Below, in pieces: positions 18,063 through 26,709 of a stretch of DNA of 64,000 nt (position 1 is the first letter of the stretch; every line of letters starts with the position of its first letter). The notes beneath the pieces were generated by a model that worked only from the letters and a program-made list of their open reading frames with translations, made no database searches and had not been told where the DNA came from. This DNA is from Emticicia aquatilis. Lineage in GTDB: Bacteria > Bacteroidota > Bacteroidia > Cytophagales > Spirosomataceae. The translations under genes were made by a program, and so were the position numbers. Location: assembly GCF_014644295.1 (NCBI RefSeq), contig NZ_BMKK01000005.1:124001-188000 (forward strand). The letters are read 5' to 3'.

Positions 18063-18446
18063 GTGAAAGCATCTATTTCAAAATTTCTGATAATAGTTTA
18101 TCTATTTTCGGCAACTGAAGCAAGTCAGTTGTTGAAACTCCCTTTGCTGTTTTCACACTTCGTTGAGCATCAACAAAAAGACCCTTCAATGTCGTTTGGC
18201 GGATTTCTTTATCATCATTATGCTATCGAACACGGCGACGATGGTGATGCTGCTACTGACAACAAACTGCCTTTCAAATCGCACGACCATTGTTGTTCGT
18301 TTATTTTCCCGATTAGTATCTTTCATACGATTCAACTTTCGCAGATAAAAACCATTATCATCGAAAAGAAAAACATATTTTTTGCTTCTTCTGGCAATAT
18401 CATTTCGGCATATCTTGCTTCTATTTGGCAACCGCCAAGATTCTGA
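18063..18446 (+). CDS. Conserved small His/Cys-containing protein of metal-efflux operons
   Basis: A 127-residue protein starting at GTG 18063; no in-frame ATG exists nearby upstream. A short hydrophobic N-terminus (ISKFLIIVYLFSATEA) precedes LLKLPLLFSHFVEHQQ, FLYHHYAIEHGDDGDAAT, KLPFKSHDHCCSF and a hydrophobic C-terminal part. Clustered His, Asp and a CC pair suggest metal binding in the periplasm or at the membrane. From memory, similar small proteins with an LLKLP..HF.EH..KLPFKSHD pattern recur just upstream of CusA/CzcA genes in Bacteroidota, as here (149 bp gap). Function is unknown; metal sensing or chaperoning is inference. If TAACTTTA at 18051 were the promoter, the message would be nearly leaderless. 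Confidence 0.65.
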   Translation: MKASISKFLIIVYLFSATEASQLLKLPLLFSHFVEHQQKDPSMSFGGFLYHHYAIEHGDDGDAATDNKLPFKSHDHCCSFIFPISIFHTIQLSQIKTIIIEKKNIFFASSGNIISAYLASIWQPPRF

Positions 18447-18594
18447 TTTTTAGCATACATTCGTCGAGTTTCAAACTCGTTTTGTCTCATTTTTGGTACA
18501 AAACCCAAAAACGAGCCATATTTCTATAAAATTACGCCATAACTTACCCGTCGTATTTGGGTAATAGTTGTGCTTATCTTATTCTATTAAAATC

Positions 18595-21500
18595 ATGCTA
18601 AATTCAATCATTGGGTTTGCTATCAGAAACAAACTCATCGTTGGACTTTTTACGATTGCTCTCATTGGCTATGGTAGCTATGAAGTAACTAAATTGCCCA
18701 TTGATGCCGTTCCGGATATTACCAATAACCAAGTACAGGTAATCACGATTGCTCCCTCGTTTGGTGCAACCGACATCGAACGGCTCGTAACGTTTCCGAT
18801 TGAGCAAGCCAATAATAATATTTCTGGACTTCAAGAAATCCGAAGTTTTTCTCGCTTTGGTTTATCGCTCGTGACCATAGTTTTTGATGACGAAACCGAT
18901 ATCTATTGGGCAAGGCAGCAAGTGGCCGAACGCCTCCAGAGAGTACAAACCGAAATTCCTGCGGGCATCGGTGTACCCGAACTCGGGCCTGTTTCTACTG
19001 GTTTGGGCGAAATTTACCAATACGTTGTACGTCCGAAAGAAGGTTATGAATCAAAATATGATGAAACCGAGCTTCGCACGATTCAAGACTGGATTGTCCG
19101 CCGACAACTACTGGGGGTAAAAGGTGTAGCCGAAGTGAGTAGTTTTGGCGGAAAACTAAAACAGTATTCTGTTGAAATCGACCCTCATAAACTTCAATCG
19201 AATGGCATTACCATCGACGATATTTTCAAGGCTCTCGAAAGCAATAATCAGAATACGGGTGGAGCATACATCGAAAAAGGCTCAACGGCTCTATTTATTC
19301 GTAGCGAAGGACTTATCGGAAACTCAGAAGATATTGGCAATATCGCTATCAAAAGTTTGAGCGGTGGTACTCCTCTATTCATCAGAGATGTAGCTGAAGT
19401 CAAAATTGGTCATGCAACCCGATACGGAGCCTTGACTTTCAACGATAAAGGAGAAGTTGCAGGAGCAGTGGTGATGATGCTCAAAGGTGCAAATAGTAGC
19501 GAGGTTATCAAAAATGTAAAAGACCGTGTCGCTCAGATTCAGAAAACACTTCCCGAAGGCGTAGTCATAGAGCCATTTCTTGACCGCACCAAAATGGTAA
19601 ATAACGCCATCGGAACAGTAGAGAAAAACCTTTTAGAAGGAGCATTGATTGTGATTTTTGTGTTGGTGCTTTTTCTCGGAAATTTCCGAGCGGGTATTTT
19701 GGTTGCTTCGGTTATTCCGTTGGCGATGCTTTTTGCCATCATCATGATGAATCTTTTCGGAGTTAGTGGCAACCTCATGAGTCTCGGAGCATTAGATTTT
19801 GGATTGATTGTCGATGGAGCTGTCATTATCGTTGAGGCCGTCATGCACGTGCTGGCGGGTAAACACGCTCACGGTCGGGCAGCATATACGCAAGGAGAAA
19901 TGGATGATATTACCGAAAAATCAGCAGGAAAGATGATGAATAGTGCGGTTTTCGGACAAGTGATTATCTTGGTTGTGTATCTTCCCATCTTTACATTACA
20001 AGGCATCGAAGGTAAAATGTTCAAGCCGATGGCTCAGACCGTAGCTTTTGCATTGTTAGGAGCGTTTATTCTATCATTGACCTATATTCCGATGATGAGT
20101 GCTGTATTTTTGAGTAAGAAGACCAAGCACGAACCCAATATTTCGGACAGATTGATGGCGAACATCGAACACGCTTATCAATCAGCTTTAAGCAAAATTC
20201 TTAGTTTTCCGAAAGTTGTTCTTGCTGCTACCATTGGTCTTTTTGTTTTGGCTCTTATTGTACTATCAACACTCGGAGGCGAATTTATCCCTGCTCTCGA
20301 AGAAGGTGATTTTGCCGTAGAAACTCGTGTGCTTACGGGAAGCAATCTCAATACAACCATCGAAAACACGCAAAAGACTGCTCATATCTTGAAAACTCGT
20401 TTTCCTGAAGTAGAAAAAGTGGTGACCAAAATTGGTAGCGGTGAAGTACCAACCGACCCAATGCCCATGGAAGCCTGCGATATGATGGTGATTCTGAAGG
20501 ATAAAAGCGAATGGACATCGGCCGAAACTTTTGATGAATTGGCCGAAAAAATGACCAAAGAACTTGCCGAAGTTCCTGGCGTAACGGTTGGCTTTCAGTT
20601 TCCTGTTCAGATGCGTTTCAATGAATTAATGACAGGTGCGAGACAAGACGTGGTTTGTAAAATTTTCGGAGAAGACCTCGATACACTCACCAAATATGCC
20701 CATCATTTGGGCGAAATCATTAGTAGTGTTGAAGGGGCAAAAAACCTTTACGTAGAAACGGTTTCGGGAATGCCACAAGTATTGATTGAATATAAACGCA
20801 ATATGATTGCTCAATATAACCTTAGCATTTCTGATGTGAACCGAATCGTCAATACTGCTCTGGCTGGCCAAAGCACAGGAATGGTATTTGAAGGAGAAAA
20901 ACGCTTCGATTTGGTGGTAAGATTAGCGGGCGAACAAAAGAAAAACTTAGAAGATATTCAGAATTTGCTTGTTCCTACGCCAAATGGCACACAAATTCCA
21001 CTTTCTCAGTTGGCCGATGTGGCTATCAAAGATGGCCCAAATCAGATTCAACGTGAAGATGCCAAACGCAGAATTGTGGTGGGTTTCAACGTTAGAGGTC
21101 GTGATGTTCAGACAATCGTAAACGAACTCCAAGATAAAGTTGATAAGAAAATAAAGTTTCCAACGGGCTATTACGTAACCTACGGTGGGGCATTCGAAAA
21201 CCTCAATGCAGCCAAACAACGCCTCATGATTGCTGTGCCGGTTTCGTTGATTCTGATTTTTTTATTATTATTTTTTGCTTTCAATTCAATCAAACACGGC
21301 TTGCTAATTTATTCGGCCATTCCGCTTTCAGCCATTGGCGGAATTTTCTTTTTAGCTATGCGTGGCTTGCCTTTCAGCATCAGTGCAGGAGTTGGATTTA
21401 TTGCTTTGTTTGGGGTAGCGGTTTTGAATGGTATCGTTCTGATTGCGGAGTTTAATCGCATAAAAAATGATGGCGAACATGACCTTCGGAAAGTAGTTTT

Positions 21501-22932
21501 GCAAGGAACAAATCTAAGACTTCGGCCCGTCTTGATGACGGCTTTTGTGGCATCATTGGGCTTTTTGCCAATGGCTTTGAGCAATGGTGCAGGAGCAGAA
21601 GTACAACGCCCACTCGCTACGGTTGTGATTGGAGGTTTGCTTATTGCTACGTTTTTAACGCTCTTCGTTCTCCCAATTCTATACATGGTATTTGAGGGAA
21701 AAACTAAGGTTATCTCGCCAAAAGCTGCTATTATTTTGCTTTTTCTGACTTTCTCGCTATCGGCTAACGCTCAAGCTCCAATAAGTTTGGAAGCAGCTAT
21801 TGATATGGCTTTGAAAAATAACCTTGCTATCAAAAATGAAAAGATAAAGGCTGAGTATCAAAAAAGTATCATCGGAACAGCCAAGATGATTCCAAGCAGC
21901 ACGATTGCACTGGAGGCTGGGCAAATCAATAGTGTTTATATGGATTCGAGGCTGAGTTTGGGACAAAGTTTTAGTTTTCCGAAGGTTTATGAGAGTCAGA
22001 AAAACTATTATACCGAACTTTGGAAAAACAGTACTTTGAGCATTGCCTCTACCGAACACGAACTCAAAAAACAAGTAAGTCAGGCGTACTATCATTTGGT
22101 ATATTTACAACAAAAACGTCAACTTTTACAGTTTGCCGATAGCCTTTACGCTGCGTTTTTAAATCGTGCCGAACTCCGTTTGGCCAAAGGCGAAAGTAAT
22201 ATTTTGGAGAAAGTAACTGCCGAAAATCAACTCGGGCAAATCAATGTTCAGCTACGACAAATAGGCGAAGACATCGAATTGCTCAAACTACGTTTTCAGT
22301 ATCTTCTCAATACATCGGCCAATCTGATACCCATCAATGGGCCTTATAAACTGCAATTAGCCAATAAAGCCAGCATTGATGTTTTGAAAGAACACCCCAG
22401 TTTAAAACTCCTCAGCCAACAGCAGCAAATTGCCGAAGCCAGCATTGATGTAGAAAAAAAGAAGCTTTTGCCTACTTTATCCTTGAATTATAATAACGGT
22501 AGCATCAGAGGAACAGGAGCTGATAATGTAGTTTATAATGGTTGGCACAGATTTCAGTCGGTACAAATTGGCGTAGGGATTCCGATTTTTGCAACGGCAC
22601 AAAAAGCCAAAATCAATAGCGAAAAAGTAAATAAACTTGTGGCCGAAAGTAATTACGAAGTAGGTTTACAAAGCCTCAATAACGCTTATCTAACGGCCTT
22701 GGGCGAGTACAATAAGTTTCTGAAAACCGTAGAATATTACGAAAAAACAGCACTAAGTAATGCTAATTTGATTAATACCACGGCTCAGCAACAACTCATC
22801 AATGGCAGCATCAATTATCTCGAATGGGTAACGCTCACCAATCAAGCAACCAGTATTCGGAACGATTATGTGGAAGCCGTAAAAAACCTCAACGAAAGCA
22901 TTATACAGCTAAATTCGTTGGTAAATTATTAA
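18595..22932 (+). CDS. CzcA-type heavy-metal RND pump fused to a TolC-like outer-membrane factor
   Basis: A 1,445-residue fusion. Residues 1 to about 1035 are an HME-type RND pump: N-terminal helix, two large periplasmic loops and twelve TM segments. D401, D407 and E414 (DFGLIVDGAVIIVE) are the proton-relay residues of CzcA, and FNELMTGARQDVVCKIFGED is close to the CzcA rather than the CusA sequence, suggesting divalent ions (Co/Zn/Cd/Ni); the metal is not proven. From about residue 1043 a signal-peptide-like segment (IILLFLTFSLSANAQA) leads into a TolC/OEP domain (about 1060-1445) with helical hairpin repeats and no frame break. ATG 18595 is chosen over 18568 because homologs start MLNSIIGFAIRN. 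The pump, adaptor (24037) and channel of one tripartite system are thus encoded in this operon. Confidence 0.92.
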   Translation: MLNSIIGFAIRNKLIVGLFTIALIGYGSYEVTKLPIDAVPDITNNQVQVITIAPSFGATDIERLVTFPIEQANNNISGLQEIRSFSRFGLSLVTIVFDDETDIYWARQQVAERLQRVQTEIPAGIGVPELGPVSTGLGEIYQYVVRPKEGYESKYDETELRTIQDWIVRRQLLGVKGVAEVSSFGGKLKQYSVEIDPHKLQSNGITIDDIFKALESNNQNTGGAYIEKGSTALFIRSEGLIGNSEDIGNIAIKSLSGGTPLFIRDVAEVKIGHATRYGALTFNDKGEVAGAVVMMLKGANSSEVIKNVKDRVAQIQKTLPEGVVIEPFLDRTKMVNNAIGTVEKNLLEGALIVIFVLVLFLGNFRAGILVASVIPLAMLFAIIMMNLFGVSGNLMSLGALDFGLIVDGAVIIVEAVMHVLAGKHAHGRAAYTQGEMDDITEKSAGKMMNSAVFGQVIILVVYLPIFTLQGIEGKMFKPMAQTVAFALLGAFILSLTYIPMMSAVFLSKKTKHEPNISDRLMANIEHAYQSALSKILSFPKVVLAATIGLFVLALIVLSTLGGEFIPALEEGDFAVETRVLTGSNLNTTIENTQKTAHILKTRFPEVEKVVTKIGSGEVPTDPMPMEACDMMVILKDKSEWTSAETFDELAEKMTKELAEVPGVTVGFQFPVQMRFNELMTGARQDVVCKIFGEDLDTLTKYAHHLGEIISSVEGAKNLYVETVSGMPQVLIEYKRNMIAQYNLSISDVNRIVNTALAGQSTGMVFEGEKRFDLVVRLAGEQKKNLEDIQNLLVPTPNGTQIPLSQLADVAIKDGPNQIQREDAKRRIVVGFNVRGRDVQTIVNELQDKVDKKIKFPTGYYVTYGGAFENLNAAKQRLMIAVPVSLILIFLLLFFAFNSIKHGLLIYSAIPLSAIGGIFFLAMRGLPFSISAGVGFIALFGVAVLNGIVLIAEFNRIKNDGEHDLRKVVLQGTNLRLRPVLMTAFVASLGFLPMALSNGAGAEVQRPLATVVIGGLLIATFLTLFVLPILYMVFEGKTKVISPKAAIILLFLTFSLSANAQAPISLEAAIDMALKNNLAIKNEKIKAEYQKSIIGTAKMIPSSTIALEAGQINSVYMDSRLSLGQSFSFPKVYESQKNYYTELWKNSTLSIASTEHELKKQVSQAYYHLVYLQQKRQLLQFADSLYAAFLNRAELRLAKGESNILEKVTAENQLGQINVQLRQIGEDIELLKLRFQYLLNTSANLIPINGPYKLQLANKASIDVLKEHPSLKLLSQQQQIAEASIDVEKKKLLPTLSLNYNNGSIRGTGADNVVYNGWHRFQSVQIGVGIPIFATAQKAKINSEKVNKLVAESNYEVGLQSLNNAYLTALGEYNKFLKTVEYYEKTALSNANLINTTAQQQLINGSINYLEWVTLTNQATSIRNDYVEAVKNLNESIIQLNSLVNY

Positions 22933-22934
22933 AT

Positions 22935-23032
22935 AGTCCACGGTCAATAGACGATACTCCATAGATAAAATATTTTTTTTGCATTAAATCCTTTTTAGAA
23001 AACTATCGACCGTTGTCTGTTGACCATCGACT
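22935..23032. repeat. Palindromic intergenic repeat (GGTCAAYAGAC type)
   Basis: AGTCCACGGTCAATAGAC (22935-22952) is imperfectly complementary to GTCTGTTGACCATCGACT (23015-23032), 14 of 18 positions, across a T-rich centre. It fills the gap between the pump and CDF genes and would form a hairpin inside the operon message. Confidence 0.65.
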
Positions 23033-23045
23033 AATAAAAAATATC

Positions 23046-24053
23046 ATGACAGAAAAAAAAGTAAATCCGATTCGGATGCAGCAAATTTTGGTGGCTGTTT
23101 CGGTAGCATTATTTGTTATCAAGTTAATTGCTTGGTGGCTCACTTCGTCGGTAGCGATTCTGACCGACGCCCTCGAAAGCAGCGTCAATGTGATTGCGGG
23201 ATTTATTGGGCTTTATAGCATCATTCTTTCGTCGAAACCTCGTGACAAAGAACATCCCTACGGCCACGGCAAAGTAGAATTTCTTTCGTCGGCCATCGAA
23301 GGGGTGCTGATTTCGATTGCGGGTTTCATCATCATCTACGAAGGAATCAATAATTTCATTCATCCCCACGAGTTAAAACAACTCGATTTTGGTTTGGCGT
23401 TGGTTGCTCTTACGGGTGCTATCAATTATTTGGTAGGTTATTATTGCATCAAAAAAGGCCGTGAAGAAAACTCCCCTATCCTGATTGCCAGTGGCTCACA
23501 TTTACAGTCAGATACATACTCGTCGATAGGGCTTTTACTCGGTGTAGGTTTGATTTTGCTCACGGGTTTTGCTTGGATAGATAGCGTGGCGGCCATCATT
23601 TTCGCCTTCATTATTATTTATACGGGCTACAAAATCATCAGAAAATCAATTTCTGGAATCATGGATGAAGCCGATGGTGCAATTATCGACCAAATAGTGG
23701 GGATTCTGAATGAGCACCGCCAAAACGACTGGATTGACGTGCATAATATGCGAGTAATCGACTACGCAGGTTTCTACCACATCGACTGCCATCTGACAGT
23801 GCCTTATTATATCAATGTCAACGAAGCTCATGAGGTTTTAGACCGCCTTACCGAACTTTTCAAGCAACATTTCGATAATAAGGTAGAGTTTTTTATTCAT
23901 GTGGATGGCTGTATTCCACAAAAACAATGCAGTATCTGTAATATTCCCGATTGTCCTGTCCGCCAATCGGCCTTCCTCAATCACGTTTCATGGACACACG
24001 ACAATATTTTGTCTAATAAAAAACACTCTCTCAAAAATGAAAAATTTAGTTAA
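23046..24053 (+). CDS. Cation diffusion facilitator metal exporter
   Basis: A 335-residue CDF-family proton/metal antiporter of the inner membrane. Six TM segments occupy about residues 14-205. Metal-site motifs are seen in TM2 (LTDALESSVNV) and TM5 (SGSHLQSDTYSS), with the HPYGHGKVEFLS loop between them. A cytoplasmic ferredoxin-like domain follows (about 215-295, with HNMRVIDYAGFYHIDCHLTV), and a Cys-rich tail CIPQKQCSICNIPDC that may bind metal. TM2 has D-x3-S rather than the common D-x3-D, and TM5 has H-x3-D, so specificity is unclear (Zn or Fe likely). Start at ATG 23046. The 3' end overlaps the adaptor gene by 17 bp, which ties it to the efflux operon. Confidence 0.9.
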   Translation: MTEKKVNPIRMQQILVAVSVALFVIKLIAWWLTSSVAILTDALESSVNVIAGFIGLYSIILSSKPRDKEHPYGHGKVEFLSSAIEGVLISIAGFIIIYEGINNFIHPHELKQLDFGLALVALTGAINYLVGYYCIKKGREENSPILIASGSHLQSDTYSSIGLLLGVGLILLTGFAWIDSVAAIIFAFIIIYTGYKIIRKSISGIMDEADGAIIDQIVGILNEHRQNDWIDVHNMRVIDYAGFYHIDCHLTVPYYINVNEAHEVLDRLTELFKQHFDNKVEFFIHVDGCIPQKQCSICNIPDCPVRQSAFLNHVSWTHDNILSNKKHSLKNEKFS

Positions 24054-25188
24054 AATAAATAAAAATCTAATCGTCTTAGCTGCTGTTCTGCTTACCGCCT
24101 GCGGAAAGAAAGACAACACCGAGGAAACCGCCTCAGACTCAACAGCTATTGAGTCGCCGATTGCGAATTTGACCGCCAAACAAATTCAAAACATCGGCAT
24201 CGTAACTGCCCCGATGGAACAAAAGACATTTTCGACAATTTTGAAAGTAAGCGGGAAAATTGATGTACCACCGCAAAATCTTATTTCGGTGAGTGTACCT
24301 ATGGGCGGATATTTAAAATCTACACACCTGATTCCTGGAATGTTTGTGCGAAAAGGCGAAAGTATTGCGGTAATCGAAGACCAACAATATATTCAACTTC
24401 AACAAGATTTCTTGACAACACAATCGAAAATCAGTTTTCTTGAGAACGAATTCCAACGCCAAAAAGAACTCAATCAAAGCAAAGCAACCAGCGATAAGGT
24501 TTTTCAACAAGCCGAAATGGAACTAAAAACCCAACGAATTTTGGTTAAATCTTTGGCCGAAAAACTCAAATTGGCAGGCATAAGCCCCGATAAACTTACC
24601 GAAAATAATATTTCAAAAAGTATCAATATTTATTCGCCTATCAATGGCTATGTGAGTAAAGTAAACGTAAATATTGGTAAGTACATTGCCCCTACCGAAG
24701 TGATGTTTGAGCTGGTCAATACCAGTGATATTCACTTGGCTTTGAAGATTTTCGAGAAAGATTTAGATAAACTCAGCATCGGACAGAAAGTAACGGCTCA
24801 TACCAATACTTACCCTGATAAAAAATACCCATGCGAGATTTTATTGATAGGAAAAAGCCTTAGCGAAGAACGAAACACTGATGTGCACTGTCATTTTGAG
24901 GCTTATGATAAAGCCCTCATTCCAGGCACTTACATGAATGCCGAAATAGCTATCAATAATGCTAAAGCATACGTCTTACCCGAAGATGCCATCGTGAGAT
25001 TTGAGAACAAACACTATGTTTTTGTGAAAAAATCCGAAACGCAATTTGAGATGGTAGAAGTACAAATCGGAAATACAGAAAAAGGTTTAACTGAAATCAT
25101 CAAAACAGAAAACCTTAATAATCAGACCTTTGTGGTAAAAGGAGCTTATTCGTTGTTGATGAGTTTGAAGAATAAATCAGAAGAATAA
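24037..25188 (+). CDS. Efflux RND periplasmic adaptor (CusB/CzcB-like lipoprotein)
   Basis: A 383-residue membrane-fusion protein. The N-terminus (KNLIVLAAVLLTACGKK) has a lipobox LTAC, so it should be lipid-anchored. A lipoyl/barrel-sandwich half-motif (IPGMFVRKGESIAVIED), a coiled-coil hairpin (about residues 125-190, QQDFLTTQSKISFLENEF), the second half-motif (IYSPINGYVSKVNVNIGKY), a beta-barrel and a membrane-proximal domain follow. It should join the CzcA-like pump to its fused channel. ATG 24037 is preferred because the lipobox then sits at residues 18-21; the longer frame from 23899 is read through the CDF gene. No CusF-like or HYHH metal-binding extension is present. Confidence 0.9.
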   Translation: MKNLVKINKNLIVLAAVLLTACGKKDNTEETASDSTAIESPIANLTAKQIQNIGIVTAPMEQKTFSTILKVSGKIDVPPQNLISVSVPMGGYLKSTHLIPGMFVRKGESIAVIEDQQYIQLQQDFLTTQSKISFLENEFQRQKELNQSKATSDKVFQQAEMELKTQRILVKSLAEKLKLAGISPDKLTENNISKSINIYSPINGYVSKVNVNIGKYIAPTEVMFELVNTSDIHLALKIFEKDLDKLSIGQKVTAHTNTYPDKKYPCEILLIGKSLSEERNTDVHCHFEAYDKALIPGTYMNAEIAINNAKAYVLPEDAIVRFENKHYVFVKKSETQFEMVEVQIGNTEKGLTEIIKTENLNNQTFVVKGAYSLLMSLKNKSEE

Positions 25189-25198
25189 TTTTAATTGA

Positions 25199-25271
25199 CC
25201 ACGGAGGTACGGATTACATAGATTTTCACAGAATCGTCCTGTGCTAATTCGTGTAATCCGTGCCTCCATGG
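25199..25271. repeat. Palindromic repeat between convergent genes
   Basis: Arms 25199-25218 (starting CCACGGAGGTACGG) and 25252-25271 pair at 18 of 20 positions. An inner CACAG/CTGTG pair lies at 25227-25231/25239-25243. It is centred between the adaptor stop and the FucP stop, so it may also serve as a two-way terminator. Confidence 0.75.
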
Positions 25272-25282
25272 TAACTATAATC

Positions 25283-26518
25283 TTACACCTTAACTTTATA
25301 TCCTCGTAAACCAAAGTATAATACAACCACAAAGCACGCTAATGGCACAACGTAGGCCGTTTGAATATTGCTCACGTCTGAAACACGGCCCATAATTAAA
25401 GGAAAAATTGCTCCACCTACAATCGCCATAATCACCAACGACGACCCCAACTTTGTTTCTTCACCCAACGATTGTACGCTCAAAGAAAAAATGGTCGGGA
25501 ACATAATCGACATGAAAAATTCTACACCAATTAAACCATAAACCGACATCATTCCGCCATTCAGTACAATGATTGTCAACAACACAATACAAAGTGCCGA
25601 ATAAATAGCCAAAAGTCGATTCGGACTAATAAAACGCATCAAGAAAGTACCCACAAAACGCCCAATCATAAAGCCCAACAATGCAATGGCCAAATAATCG
25701 GCCGCAGATTTTTCGTCAATTTTGGCAGTTTGATAAAGATAGCGAATGAAAAAACTCGACACACACACTTGAGCTCCCACATAAAAAAATTGAGCAATTA
25801 CTCCCCAAGTTAGGTGGCTGTGTCGCCAAATAGACTGCGAACCACCCGACATATTTATTTCGTGAGCATCATCGGTCACTTCGGGCAAATTGGTTTTATA
25901 CAAAATAGCCGCCACAACCAGCACAATCACACCAATGACGATATAAGGCATTTTTACGGCCGAAGCTTCATTATCTAAATAAGCATTGAGTTGCTCAACT
26001 GACATTCGAGCAATCTCGGTATCAGAAAGCGTCACGCCCGACAAAATGAACATTCCGCCAATTTTCGGAGCGATTGATGCCGCCAAACCGTTGAAAGACT
26101 GAGCAAAATTCAGGCGTTGAGTTGCACCTTCGGGTTCTCCAAGTACGGTCATGTATGGATTTGCGGCTGTTTCCAAAAATGTCAAACCCGATGCAATCAC
26201 AAAAAGGGCTGTCAAGAAAAACGCAAAAACACGAGTATTGGCAGCAGGAACAAATAAAAATGCCCCAATCGCAAAAGTGATAAGCCCCGCAATGATACCA
26301 ATTTTATAGCCGTATTTTTTCATGACCATACCTGCTGGTATAGCCATTACGAAATACGCAACAAAAAACGCACTATCAATCAAAGCCGACTGAAAATCAG
26401 TGAGTTGACAAGCTTTTTTGAGATGTGGAATCAGAATCGGATTGAGATTATGGGCGAATCCCCACAAAAAGAACAACGATGTAAGTAATACAAAAGGAAC
26501 AAAATACTTGTTTTTCAT
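25283..26518 (-). CDS. fucP: FucP-family sugar:H+ symporter (MFS)
   Basis: A 411-residue major facilitator with about 12 TM segments, close to the L-fucose permease FucP. Family marks: LFFLWGFAHNLNPILIPHLKKAC in TM1 (N-terminal), MVMKKYGYKIG loop, LTFLETAANPYMTVLGEPEGATQRLNFAQS-type TM5 region (FLETAANPY visible), IRYLYQTAKI and FMIGRFVG later. It imports fucose or a related hexose with protons. I start at ATG 26518; the longer frame to 26644 adds residues with no match to the family. It is divergent from the GMC oxidoreductase, with 191 bp between, and a fuconolactonase-like gene lies 1.9 kb away, which supports a sugar-oxidation theme. Confidence 0.88.
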   Translation of the reverse strand: MKNKYFVPFVLLTSLFFLWGFAHNLNPILIPHLKKACQLTDFQSALIDSAFFVAYFVMAIPAGMVMKKYGYKIGIIAGLITFAIGAFLFVPAANTRVFAFFLTALFVIASGLTFLETAANPYMTVLGEPEGATQRLNFAQSFNGLAASIAPKIGGMFILSGVTLSDTEIARMSVEQLNAYLDNEASAVKMPYIVIGVIVLVVAAILYKTNLPEVTDDAHEINMSGGSQSIWRHSHLTWGVIAQFFYVGAQVCVSSFFIRYLYQTAKIDEKSAADYLAIALLGFMIGRFVGTFLMRFISPNRLLAIYSALCIVLLTIIVLNGGMMSVYGLIGVEFFMSIMFPTIFSLSVQSLGEETKLGSSLVIMAIVGGAIFPLIMGRVSDVSNIQTAYVVPLACFVVVLYFGLRGYKVKV

Positions 26519-26709
26519 AGAGAGGCAACTGAATAAGTAATGGTATAAGGTTGGAATATGGGCGAATATAACCGAAAAAAGATTATTGGTGAAATAAATT
26601 TCAAAGTATCCATTTGAGAGACTGGCTAAATTCTTACGCAACACAATTATCCAACTCTTAGTTATTTCATTTATTTTGAATAAATTTACCTTCTATTCAA
26701 CCTATACAA

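Noticed and set aside
23899-24036. Longer start for the adaptor lipoprotein
   Set aside because: It would read in another frame through the CDF gene; the lipobox requires the start at 24037.
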